Below, in pieces: positions 47,790-58,755 of a stretch of 64,000 nucleotides of DNA. Source of the DNA: Nicotiana tabacum. Its lineage: Eukaryota; Streptophyta; Magnoliopsida; Solanales; Solanaceae. The DNA is taken from contig NC_134082.1 in the NCBI RefSeq assembly GCF_000715075.1, positions 106,370,399-106,434,398 of the forward strand, in the 5' to 3' direction. Numbering within the stretch: position 1 is the stretch's first letter; every line of letters begins with the position of its first letter. The position numbers were made by a program, and so were the translations under genes. Under the pieces are notes generated by a model. The model saw nothing but the letters and a program-made list of their open reading frames with translations. It was not told the DNA's origin and did no database searches.

Positions 47790-48175
47790 GATATGAATGG
47801 GAGGGGGTGGCATGCCTGCCACAAGATAAATGAAATGGGAGCGGGTGGCACGCCTGCCACAAGATGTATGAAATGGGAGCGGGTGGCACGCCTGCCACAA
47901 GATACTTGAAATGGGAGCAGGTGGCACGCTTGCCACGAGATATTTGAAATGGGAGCAGGTGGCACGTCTGCCACAAGATATATGAAATGGGAGCGGGTGG
48001 CACGCCTGCCACAAGATATTTGAAATGGGAGCGGGTGGCACGCCTGCCACGAGATACTTGAAATGGGAGCGGGTGGCACGCCTTCCACAAGATATGTGAA
48101 ATGGGATTGGGTTGCACACCTGTAACAAGATAAATGAATTGGGATCGGGTTGCACACTTGCAACAAGATGTGAAA
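47790..48175 (+). repeat. 38-bp minisatellite, 3' LTR copy
   Basis: About ten copies of the GTGGCACGCCTGCCAC hairpin unit. Repetitive minus-strand reading frames across it are artefacts. Confidence 0.9.
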
Positions 48176-48894
48176 TGAAAGTGAATTCTGCATTCGTTTT
48201 TCCTTACCCTTGTCAGTAGTTGGATTTTGGTTCCTTTATAATTCTCTTGATATTCTGTTGTTACTTGTTATTCCCCGAAGCATATTTTCCCCCTCCTATC
48301 TTTACTTGTTTATTTCTGCTTTACTTTCCGCTGTATATTATATAACTGCACAGGTTTATTTGGTAGTCTGGTCCTAGCCTCGTCACTATTTGTCGAGGTT
48401 AGGCTAGGCACTTACCAGCATATGGGGTCTGTTGTGCTGATACTACACTCTGCACTATGTGCAGATCCCAGAGCAGCTCTTGGACCGTAGTTTGAAGGCT
48501 ACCTTCAGTCCACGCGGAGATCCAAGGTAGACCTGCAGGCGTTCGCAGGCCCTGACATCTCCTCTATCTTTATTTCCTGTTTCATCTTTCTTCTTCAGAA
48601 ATAGTGTATCTTTTATTTTCAGACCTTGTATTTAGTAGTCTTAGACCGTCTGTGGTACGGTGACACTAGGTTTTGGGTGATTAAGGCTTAAACAGTTGTA
48701 ATAGATATAGATTTCAGATATTTTATTATTTTCTTCCGCTTAATTTAAATTTCCATTGTTTTTACGTTATCGCTTTACGTTTGTAAAAAGAAATAAATGG
48801 ATAATAAAGTAATTAGTTTAAAGGACTGGCTTGCCTAGCTCATATTAGTAGGCGTCATCACGACTCCCGAGGGTGGAAAATCCGGGTCGTGACA

Positions 48895-49486
48895 ATTTCA
48901 TACAATTATTTTTTTTAAAACTATTGTTTCAATTTCAATTTGATCACATAGCGTTGAAATATAAAACTACAAAACCAATATGAAGAAAAAGTTTAACCCT
49001 AATAATTTTTCGTTAACCTTAATAAACTTAATCTTTTTCATGAATTACCTATATTTGTGTTTTCTTAAAAGTTAGAGTACATTTCCAAACAACGTAAGTC
49101 TTAAGAAATAAATAAAAAAAGAGAACTCCAGTCATTAAATGAGCGGTTTGCTACATGTATTTCATGCCCAGTTCAAACTAAACAAGTACTTTGGAAGCTT
49201 TTAAATTATGATAATTAAAATTATAAAATTATAGGCTTTAGTTTTAGTATGAGTTAGTTTGACAAATCTTTAGGAAAATCCTAGCTAGATTGGTATTATG
49301 AGCTTTAAGAGTTCCTTAAGAATAAGTAAAACCAACTAAATTAAAAACTTAAGACGTTTCCTCAAATAAATTTCCTTTTGTCCTAATTCCTTAGTTAATC
49401 ATTTCAAACAAACGTCTCAACTTATAATCTTGTATCGATAAGAATATTTCAATTAAATACTTTTCCTTGCATCTACTAAATATATA
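48895..49486 (+). other. Block B of duplicated segment, part 2
   Basis: This matches block A 7930-8497 and then, without the two MULE-like elements, 9725-9745 and 11841-11869. No gene is seen. Confidence 0.85.
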
Positions 49487-49530
49487 AGCAAGTCACTATT
49501 AATAACGAAATAATCTTAAATTTTATGCAC

Positions 49531-49646
49531 GCCAAGGGTCTATCGAAAATAATTTCTCTACCTCTCACAATGTAGGGATAAAGTCCGCTTACACTCTCCT
49601 CAAGCCCTACTCATGAAATTATAGGAGTATGTTGTCATTGTTATTG
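49531..49646 (+). mobile_element. Short SINE/LINE 3'-tail insertion
   Basis: GGGTCTATCGAAAATAATTT... and TAGGGATAAAGTCCGCTTAC are a decayed copy of the TS-SINE-like tail, ending in degenerate (GTT)n. A 19-bp TSD AATCTTAAATTTTATGCAC (49512-49530) recurs at 49647-49665 with one mismatch. Confidence 0.75.
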
Positions 49647-49755
49647 AATCTTAAATTTGATGCACATAACAAGGTTACAAACTCAATGTAGAGCTACTCG
49701 ATATTTCAAAAAATCTCACTAGCTCAACTTTGACACCACGAAAGGGTTTCTAAAC

Positions 49756-50943
49756 AGGATTTTTACCTAGTTATACTATAATAGGAACCTATTTATTATC
49801 TTTATTTAAGTTCCTTGTTAATTACTTTATATACCTATATTTACTAGTTTTATAAAAACCATAAAAAAGAGAAAATACAACATATCTTAAATATAGCGTA
49901 TCAGTTACACATAATCCCCCTATATTTAAGATTCTCTTCCTTTTTCAAAAGGATTACAAAATATCTTCCAATTTTATACTTACCCACCGTAAAAATTCTC
50001 CCTTACCCACTGATGTCCAAAATCTTTATAACCCAAAATCTCGCTTACTCACTTCTCTTCCAAAGCTTTTGATATCCGATTTCTCTCTTTCAATCATCCA
50101 CTGTTATCCCCTCAAAATTACATAATCTTTCTTCTTCCAAAGCTTTTGATATCAGATTTTTCTCTTTCAATCATCTAAAATCTCAAGAAGAAATTCGAAA
50201 TTTTGCTCTACAATCAAGTTGTGGGTAAGTTATGGATACAATACTAGTACAATTATATTAAATTTTTAGTGTAGAGTTGTGATTGAAACTTGAGAAAAAT
50301 AAAGATCATAATTGTGTCACAATTTTTTAGAAATATATCGCGATTGTATTATAATTGTATATGTATCATAATTGTTGCATGAATAGCATTACAAATGTAT
50401 GATAATTGTATATTCATTGTATATTATTACGAGCAATTGTGAATCTGTGACAAATTTCACAATTTGTATCACAAATATGATAATTGTATATTAATTTATT
50501 AGTATTGTATTAGGTATTATTTTGGGTATTAATGTACCAGATACAAGTTAGATACAATTGTGATACAAATATGATACATTTTATGTTTTAGGCATTGATG
50601 TATCTGATACAATTCAACTAAAATTATGATACAGTTATCATATAATTTCTGAATTTTTTTAATAATATAAAGATGCAGGCAATAGTGAAGAGAGAAGATG
50701 GAGATTCTGGACATAGATTTAGGGATTTTGATTTTTAAAAAAGGAGAGAGAAGAGGAGAAGGGATAAAAAGGAAAGGGTGTAATTTAATCCCTTAATTGA
50801 AGGCACTAATAATGGAGTGAGAGCCTTTTAAGAAGCAATGAATACAAGTTGTAAGAAAAACCTAGATACTTATGAAAAACTGCAAAACATAGAGAACATA
50901 GGTAAATAAGTTTCTAATATTTTATAACTAGGTAAAAATCTCT
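49756..50943. mobile_element. Non-autonomous MULE-like element (1.2 kb)
   Basis: The ends AGGATTTTTACCTAGTTATA and, inverted, AGAGATTTTTACCTAGTTATA are terminal inverted repeats. Probable 9-bp TSDs are TTTCTAAAC (49747-49755) and TTTTTAAAC (50944-50952). The left end resembles the element at 8498 (AGGAATTTTTACC). The interior has GTATCA/TGATACAA repeats at about 50330-50650 and no transposase. Confidence 0.75.
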
Positions 50944-51127
50944 TTTTTAAACAAATCGTTCCTTCACAATTATCACGGGTTTTTCTCTACTCAGCTCATT
51001 GTGAAAACACATAAAGGTCTCGCATCAAACTAAAAAGTTGAGGTACTATATGATAGAATCTGCTATATTTTCTCTTCCTCAATGCATTATGGCTTATATT
51101 GCAGGGCTTAGGTACCTAACCAAGTAA

Positions 51128-51985
51128 TATGGGCTCAAAAACCAAAGGCCCAATACTTTTCTATCATTGACATTGTGATTATTTAAGAAAATATGCCGGC
51201 TGTAAGAAAATATATAAGTAACCAGACAAATACTGATTTTGTTCGATAAGCAGAGGCGGAGCTAGAATTTAAAGATTATAGGTTAGGGATTCTAGTTCTT
51301 TCAAGTTATTAGATTCTAAAATTAATAATTTGTACATATTCAATATATTTCATAAGACAAATACAAAGTTTGGACCAAAGCTACTGGGTTCAGCCGAACC
51401 CGTACGCGACGGCTAGCTTCACCCTTGGCAATAAGGACTAAAGAGAAGGTGTAATCTGGAAAAAAAAAGTGACTAACTTATAGAGGCGAGATTTAAGCTC
51501 AATAGGCTTGCATTTAAGGTTCTCGACGTTGAATTCATTATATTTTTAATGGAGAAAAGTTAAATATATTCTATGTGCTATTAGAAAAGGTTTAAAAATA
51601 CCCTCGGTTATATTATTTGGTAATCTTGGCCCCTACCATTATACTATCATTCAAATATACCCCTCAATTAAACGAATTGTCACGTGGCACCCTCAGAGTT
51701 AAAGAGACCCACCGCAAATAAAGAAACCCGGTTCAAACTAACCCTAACCCAATTAAACTTGTACCCGACCACTTAAAAAATAGCCCTATGCAAGTAAACC
51801 CCTTATTTCATTATAATGATTTTCGTTAGCAGCCAAACCAACAACCCTTGTTCATGAAATACTTTGAATAGGTCACTATGTTCACGTAAAGATATGCATT
51901 AATCTTAATATGTTTTCGATCCGCAACTTCAGCCATAAATTTGCGTCTATGTGTGTGTTTTTGGCACGTTTCATCTTCCTCTTTT
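51128..51985 (+). other. Block B of duplicated segment, part 3
   Basis: This matches block A 11870-12083 plus 22080-22715, interrupted in A by the coding-free LTR element. It includes the intact hAT-type MITE. Confidence 0.85.
51251..51427 (+). mobile_element. hAT-type MITE, intact (177 bp)
   Basis: CAGAGGCGGAGCTAG at the left and CTAGCTTCACCCTTG at the right are imperfect terminal inverted repeats. Flanks TCGATAAG and GCAATAAG are decayed 8-bp TSDs (better preserved in block A). Confidence 0.75.
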
Positions 51986-52997
51986 GAGTAATAGAGGCAG
52001 TGATGATTTTCAATTTCTATGCTGACAAAGTTAAGCATTGAGACAACCCACAAGTGATTTTGCAGACATGATGTGGTTGCCTTCTATTTGTCTGATAAAA
52101 ATACAGTAGATCTGAGCCTTAATATTCTGGTAATTGATCAACCCGAGTCCTCTTATTCTTGGAAATCAAATTTTAGCTCAAGCTTCATGTCAAAATTAAA
52201 GAATGAGATGTCAGAGAAGATGGGTGCCTTTTCTTCTTCTATAAGGCCATGATTTCAAAACCAAAATACTTTGCTCTCTCATTGGATGTGGCTGATATAT
52301 GGACAAAAAAATTTCTAATTCCATGTAAACCCAAATCAGTGGACTATACACAATTGTTTGTGTTATAACGGGTAAGGGGTAGGGCTGGTCACGATTTGAC
52401 CGAAAATCGATCCAAATCGAAAACCGAATCAAACCGATTAAGTAAATCGATTTTTTTCTTGATTTGGATTGGTTTTGGTTTTAAATTTTAAAAACCGATA
52501 ATATTTGGTTTGGTTTTAGTTCTATTATAAAAAATCGAAAAAATCGAACCGAACCGATTAATTATATAAAAATATTAATAATTATTGATATATGATATAA
52601 TGTCTTTTCATAAATAATTTTAAATACTTTATGCATTTTAATTATTATTTTGAATTTTGATTTATCCTACTTATATCTTAAAAGATTGTCTAAGCCCAAA
52701 AGAATAAGAATCGGCCAATTTTCTTTTCCTTAAGAGAATCTAATTCTATAATCTACACACATACATTTTCCTAATAAGAGTTAGAAAAAAAAAACCTACG
52801 GCAAGAGTAAAGAAAGTAAACTCAAATTGCAAGACTATAGTAGCTAGAGCTTGAGAAAGTAAAGTTTTAGTTTGTTTTTTGTTCATTTTTTTCGTATAAA
52901 CAGGTAAATAAACTTTCAGTTCCGAAATAAATATATAAAAAAGCATAAATTTAGCAAATTATTTTCAGATTGTTGTCTAGTGTTATTTCATTATTAT
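51986..52997. other. AT-rich sequence right of block B, no gene seen
   Basis: This follows the point where block A is cut by the chromovirus at 22716, so it shows what block A may once have contained. I find no convincing reading frame or domain. It includes the repeat at 52383-52565. Confidence 0.5.
52383..52565. repeat. AACCGA/TCGGTTTTGG-rich palindromic repeat (hAT-like?)
   Basis: After AGGGCTGGTCACG, ACCGAAAATCGA, AACCGAATCAAACCG, GGTTTTGGTTTT and GAACCGAACCG recur in both orientations. This resembles common plant hAT-derived repeats, but the ends are not clear. Confidence 0.45.
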
Positions 52998-53712
52998 TGT
53001 CACGACCCGGATTTTTCACCCTCGGGAGTCATGATGGCGCCTACTAATGTGAGCTAGGCAAGACAATTATTGACAAACTACCATTTTACCCATTTTATAC
53101 TCTTTAGCTTTTGTAAAACAATAACGTGTAAACAGCGAAATTTTTTTTTAGAAATAAGCGGAAGAAAGCAATAAAAATATCTGAACATGTCACTATTACA
53201 ACTGATTAAGCTTTAACCACCCAGAACTAGTGTCACAGTGTCACAGACGGTCTAAGATTTACTACATACAAAGTCTGAAATAAAAGATACATTGTTTCTG
53301 AATTTAAGGAAATGAAACAGGGATAAAAAGGGATAGCGGGAGATGCCAGGGCCTGCGGACGCCTGCAGGTCTACCTTGGATCTTCGTGGACTAAAGGTAG
53401 CCTCCAAACTATGGTCCAAAAGCTGCTCCAGAGTCTGCACATAGTGCAGAGTGTAGTATCAGCACAACCGACCTCATGTGCTGGTAAGTGCCTAGCCTAA
53501 CCTCAGCGAAGTAATGACGAGGCTAGGACCAGACTACCAAATAAACTTGTGCAATTCAACTATATACAGCGGAAAAGAAGAACAATAATAAACAGTCAAA
53601 TATGGGAGGGGTAGCATGCTGCGGGGGAGATATCAATTCCGAATAGAAAGGCAACAAGTAAATGAAAGAAACAATACAACTCGGATATCAACAAATAACC
53701 AGAAATCAATAA

Positions 53713-54080
53713 ATGCACGGCATCACCCTTCGTGCTTTTACTCTCGTCCTCACCAAAGCAATCATATAATGAAAATGTGCACGACATCACCCTTCGTGCT
53801 TTTACTCTCTTTCCTCACCATATAATCAATGATAATCGGCACGGAATGGTACGTTGTGCGGCACAGCATCACCCTTCGTGCTTTACACTCTTTCCTCACA
53901 AAAATAATATACGGCATCACCCTTCGTGCTTTAACTCTCTTCTTCACCCAAACAACAATCACAAACAATAGGGCAAGAAAATAAATAAAGTTACAACAAG
54001 AATCCCGGCAAGGGAACAATAATTCAATAATAAGTCCCGACATGGGACAACATCAAACAATCCAATATCCCGGCAAGGGA
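53713..54080. repeat. Minisatellites CGGCATCACCCTTCGTGC and TCCCGGCAAGGGA
   Basis: Four units of the first type (53713-53960), then three of TCCCGGCAAGGGA (54001-54080). The second is the reverse complement of the CCCTTGCCGGGA unit at 29255 and 47590. Confidence 0.8.
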
Positions 54081-54950
54081 GTCAACATAGTGATTCTTTT
54101 CTCTTTTTCACTTTTACTTCACAACTCACTTTACAACTTAGAGCCAATGCTTCAAGGTTTCAATTACCACTTATACTTTCACAATTCGTTATATAACTTG
54201 AGCCAACGCTCCTCAATGTTCATAGGTCACAATTCCTTCCACAAACTTTGCACAACAAATAGAAATCTTCGCCAAGGCTTGAATAATACAACAAAGTCAT
54301 GATAATCACAATATAAGACTTATGAGCATGCTTGACACCAAAGTATAGATACTCGTCACTATGCCTATACGTCGTACTCGACAAATACCACATAGCAAAT
54401 AGGACTCGACTTTTAATCCCTCAAGCTAAGGTTAGACCAAACACTTACCACGATGCCAAGAACACAATTCACGTCTCAATTATCGCTTTACCTCTTGATT
54501 CCACCACCAATTCACTCGTATCTAGCCACAAGTTACTTAATTACATCAATAAACGCTAAATAAACCGACTCCAATGCATGAAAATAAGTTTTCCAAAGTT
54601 TTACCCAAAAAGTCAAAAATTGCCCCCGGGCCCACGTGGTCGAAACCCGAGGTTCGAAGCAAAACCCAATTACCCATTCCCCCACGAACCCAAGTATATA
54701 ATTTATTTTGAAATCGGACCTCAAATCGAGGTCCAAATCCCCAATTTTGAAAAAACCTAGGTTCTAAACCACCCAATTTTTCCCATGAAAATCATTGATT
54801 TTGAGTTGAAATCATGTTAAAAAATGTTAATGATTAAATTAAACAAGTTAAAATTAACTTACAATCGATTTGGAAGAAGAGTTGTTCTTGAAAAAATCGC
54901 CCTAGGGAGTTTGTGTTTTGAAAAGATGTGAAAAATGGTTGATTTTCGGC

Positions 54951-54960
54951 AAAGTATAAA
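54951..54960 (-). promoter_or_regulatory. Probable TATA box of LTR promoter
   Basis: TTTATACTTT on the minus strand, about 10 bp after the word array, at the same relative place as 28541. Confidence 0.5.
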
Positions 54961-54967
54961 AGTTGCA

Positions 54968-55235
54968 GGTTGCAGGTATGGGAAATGCGAAAGGGGGTTC
55001 GCAATTCTCTGCTAAGTTGGGATATGCGAAGGGGCTCTCGCAATTGAGAGATGGGAAATGCAAACCAAAGATCGCATTTGCGATAACAGGCCCAATGGGG
55101 CATATCGCATTTGCGAAGGGAGTCTCACATTTGCGAGATGGAGCTGGCCTGGGCTTCTTTTGCAATTGCAACAAGGCCCTTGCATTTGCGATATCACATT
55201 TGCGAGCTAGGTTTCGCAAATGCGAAGCCTGCAGG
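54968..55235. repeat. TCGCAAATGCGA-type word array
   Basis: About fifteen words including TCGCATTTGCGA, TCGCAAATGCGAA, TCGCAATTGAGA and decayed GCAATTGCAA. Confidence 0.8.
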
Positions 55236-55976
55236 CCTGCTATGCACAGCTGAAAAACTGCAATTTCCTCAAGTCTAAAATCCACCTCGTGGCCTATTCA
55301 AAACTCACCCGAGCCCTCGGGGCTCCAATCCAAACATGTACACCAATCCAAAAACAGCATACGGACTCGCTCGTGCATTCAAATCACTAAAATAACATCA
55401 ACAACTTGGAATTTAGCATCAAAATCATGAAATTTCCTTATGAACTTCAATTTCCAATTTTTCTCAAAAATGATTCGATTCACGTCGTTTCAAGTCTGTT
55501 TCTTACCAAACCTCACAGACTTATCTTAATGCACATATAATACATGTACCGGGCGCCGGAACCAAAATACGGGCCCGATACCATCAAGTTCTAATCACAA
55601 TTCATTTCCAAATCTCATAATTAATTTCAGAAAATAATTTCTTTCGAAAACTCATTTCTCGGGCTTGGGACCTCGGAATTTTATTCCGGGCATACGCCCA
55701 AGTCCCATATTTTCCTATAGACTCTCCAGGACCGTCAAATCACGGGTCCAGGTCCATTTACCCAAAATATTGACCGTAGTCAACTTAATTCATTTTATAG
55801 TCACAATTTATCATTTTTCACAGATTTCCACAAAATGGCTTTCAGGCAACACGCTGGGACTGCGCACGCAAATCGAGGTAAGACTAAAAGAGGGTTTTAA
55901 AGCCTCAGAACACAGAATTAGTTTAAAAATAAGTGAAGACCTTTTGGGTCATCACATTCTCCACCTCTAAAACAAC

Positions 55977-55992
55977 CGTTCGGCCTCGAACG
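55977..55992 (-). promoter_or_regulatory. Pre-PPT hairpin, CGTTC-GAGGCC-GAACG
   Basis: A 5-bp stem with loop GAGGCC, 20 nt from the 3' LTR on the minus strand, followed by polypurine tract AGAGGTGGAGAA. Confidence 0.75.
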
Positions 55993-58021
55993 ACATAAGA
56001 AGGAAGTACTTGAGTCGGGGAAAAGATGGGGATAACGGCTCCGCATATCAGTCTCGGACTCCTAGGTCGATGCCTCAGTGGGCTGACCTCTCCACTAAAC
56101 ACGAACAGAAGGAAAATTCTTCGATCTCAACTGACGAACCTGCCGATCTAGAATAACTACCGACTCCTCCTCATAAGACAAGTCCCTGTCCAACTGGACA
56201 GTGTTGAAATCCAACACGTGGGATGGATCGACGTGATATTTCCGAAGCATGGACACATGAAACACTGGATGGACGACTGATAAACTCGGCGGCAATACGA
56301 GTCTATAAGCCATCTCTCCCACTCGATCAAGAATCTCAAACGGGCCAATAAACCTAGGGCTAAGCTTGCCCTTCTTCCCAAATCTCATCATGTCCTTAAT
56401 AGGCGACACTCGAAGCAATACCCGCTCACCGGCCATGAAAGCCAAATCTCGAACCTTGAGGTCGGCATAGCTCTTTTGCCTGGACTGAGCTGTACGAAGC
56501 CTATCCTGAATAATCCTGACCTTGTCCAAGGCATCCTGAACTAGATCCGCACCCAACAATCGAGCCTCTCCCCGCTCTAACCATCCTACCAGCGACCGAC
56601 ACCGCCTACCACACAAAGCCTCACAAGGAGCCATCTGGATACTCGACTGGTAGCTGTTGTTGTAGGCAAACTCTGCTAAAGGCAAAAAACTGATCCCACG
56701 AGCATCCAAAGTCAATGACACAAGATCAAAGCATATCCTCCCAAATTTGAATGGTCCGCTCGGACTGCCCGTCCATCTGAGGATGAAATGTTGTGCTCAA
56801 CTCAACCCGTGTGCCCAACTCTCACTGAACTGCTCTCCAGAAATGTGAGGTAAACTGCGTACCTTAGTCCGAAATGATAGATTTGGGCACACCATGAAGG
56901 CGAACAATCTCCCCAATATAGATCTCAACTAACCTCTCGGAAGAATATGAGACTGCCGCAGGAATGAAATATGCTGACTTGGTCAGCCTATCAACAATAA
57001 CCAACACTGCATCGAACTTCCTCTAAGTCCGTGGGAGTCCAACAACAAAGTCCATAGTGACCCGCTCCCACTTCCACTCAGGAATCTCAATCTTCTGGAA
57101 CAACCCACTGGGCCTCTGATGCTCGTACTTAACCTGCTGATAATTCAAACACCGAGCCACATGTGCAACAATATCCTTCTTCATTCTTCTCCACCAATAA
57201 TGTGGCCGCAAATCCTGATACATCTTAGCAGTTCCCGGATGAATAAAGTACCGGAAACTATGGGCCTCCTCTAAAATCAACTCTCGAAGCCCATCCACAT
57301 TAGGCACACAAACTCGACCCTGCAACCTCAAAACTCCATCATCTCCTAAGGTAACCTGCTTGGCACCTCCGCGCTGCATCGTGTCTCTAAGGACACACAA
57401 ATGGGGATCATCATACTGTCGATCTCGGATATGCTCCAATAAAGAAGAACGAGCGACTGTGCAAGCCAACACACGACTGGGCTCAAAAACATCCAACCTT
57501 ATGAACTGATTGGCCAAAGCCTGAACATTCAAAGCAAGCGGTCTCTCACCGACCGGAATATAAGCAAGACTGCGCATACTGGCTAACTTCATACTCAAAG
57601 CATCGGCCACCACATTGGCCTTTCCCGGATGATATAAGATGGTGATATCATAATCTTTCAACAACTCCAACCACCTCCTCTGCCTCAAATTCAACTTCTT
57701 TTGCTTGAACAAATACTGAAGACTCTTGTGATCCGTGAACACCTCACATGCCACGCCATACAGATAATGCCTCCAAATCTTCAACGCGTGAACAATGGCT
57801 GCCAACTCCAAATCATGAACCAGATAGTTCTTCTCATGAATCTTCAATTGCCGCGAAGCATAGACAATGACCTTGCCATCCTGCATCAACATCGCACCAA
57901 GTCCAATACGAGATGCACCACAATAAACTGTATAAGGCCTTGAACCTGTAGGCAAAACCAACACCGGTGTCGTAGTCAGAGCTATCTTGAGCTTCTGAAA
58001 GCTCGCCTCACACTCATCCAA
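55993..58021 (-). pseudogene. RNase H, integrase and chromodomain-like tail
   Basis: An open frame runs 58021-57023. RNase H has YCGAS (Gly replaces the first catalytic Asp), ELAAI, TDHKSL and VVADAL. The integrase HHCC finger is EEAHSF..IHPG..ARCLNY, with Tyr for the last Cys. The core starts at [10 protein letters not shown] (first Asp). After a TAG at about 57027 it continues with DRLTKSAYFIP and SIISD near 56870, then FAYNNSYQSSIQMAP and the GPF-type segment (FIGPFEILDRVGE) near 56355. The end is chromodomain-like (VVILDRQVRQLRSKN). Stops near 56870, 56820 and 56088 break the second half. Confidence 0.85.
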
Positions 58022-58042
58022 CCATCTGAACTGGGCACCCTT

Positions 58043-58755
58043 CTAGGTCAACCTGGTTATCGGGGCTGCGATAGATGAAAACCCCTCCACAAACCGATGA
58101 TAGTAGCCTGCCAATCCCAAGAAACTCCGAATCTCTGTAGTTAATGTTGGTCTAGGCCACTTATTGACTGCCTCAATCTTCTTTGGATCAACCTGAATAC
58201 CCTCTGCTGATACAACATGACCCAGGAATGCAATTGAACTCAACCAGAACTCACAGTTAGAAAACTTAGCATACAACTGACTATCCCTCAAGGTATGAAG
58301 AACCACTCTAAGATGCCACTCGTGCTCCTCCCGGTTGTAGGAATATATTAAAATATCATCAATGAAGACTATCACGAACGAATCCAATAAGGCCTGAACA
58401 CATGGTTCATCAAATCCATAAAAGTTGCTGGGGCATTTGTCAACCCGAATGACATCACCAAGAACTCATAATGCCCGTACAGAGTGTGGAAATCTGTCTT
58501 AGGGACATCCGATGCCCTAATCCTCAACTAATGGTAGCTAGATCTCAAGTCAATCTTCGAAAATACCTTGGCACCCTGAAGCTGATCAAACAAATCATCA
58601 ATCCTCGGTAATAGATACTTATTCTTGATTGTAACCTTGTTCAACTGCCGGTAATCAATACACATTCTCATCGATCTGTCCTTCTTCTTAACAAACAACA
58701 CCGGCGCACCCCAAGGCGAAACACTCGGCCAAATGAAACCCTTCTCAAGCAAGTC
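58043..58755 (-). pseudogene. Reverse transcriptase domain
   Basis: [38 protein letters not shown] and [10 protein letters not shown] precede a TAG at about 58527 (expected Gln in YHQLRI). The frame continues to FIDDILIYS near 58350 (catalytic Asp pair intact) and [19 protein letters not shown] near 58100. A further TAG at about 58044 separates it from RNase H. Confidence 0.85.

Larger units (their letters stand above)
27549..48894 (+). mobile_element. Chromovirus-type Ty3/gypsy retrotransposon with three nested insertions
   Basis: The 5' LTR is 27549-30521 and the 3' LTR 40969-48894 (about 3.0 kb after removing nested elements). TSDs are TTTTC (27544-27548) and ATTTC (48895-48899); block A (TTTTTCATACAATT near 7930) is the empty site. 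A tRNA-iMet primer-binding site, gag, protease, RT, RNase H, a deleted integrase, a chromodomain-like end and a polypurine tract follow in order. Nested in it are a Tat/Athila-like element (34527-40515), a LINE (41646-43870) and a solo LTR (44817-47497). All coding parts are broken. Confidence 0.9.
40969..48894 (+). repeat. 3' LTR of the large chromovirus, interrupted twice
   Basis: Segments 40969-41645, 43871-44816 and 47498-48894 together match the 5' LTR 27549-30521. A LINE and a solo LTR separate them. Confidence 0.9.
49487..51127 (+). other. Segment present only in block B
   Basis: It lies between ATATATAAG and GGGCTC, which are adjacent in block A near 11870. It contains a SINE/LINE tail (49531-49646) and a MULE-like element (49756-50943) in otherwise plain AT-rich DNA. 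Because it contains whole nested elements, loss from A is as likely as gain in B. Confidence 0.65.
52998..55956 (-). repeat. 3' LTR of the right-hand chromovirus
   Basis: 2959 bp, with the TGTGATGACCC/GGGTCGTGACA ends. It matches 62498-64000 where both are present. It includes a word array (54968-55235), a TATA-like box (54951-54960) and minisatellites (53713-54080). Confidence 0.9.

Noticed and set aside
47664..48193. Long repetitive minus-strand reading frames of 110-163 codons
   Set aside because: They arise because the 38-bp unit repeats without stops in several frames at once; the same occurs at 29494-29791. Not proteins.
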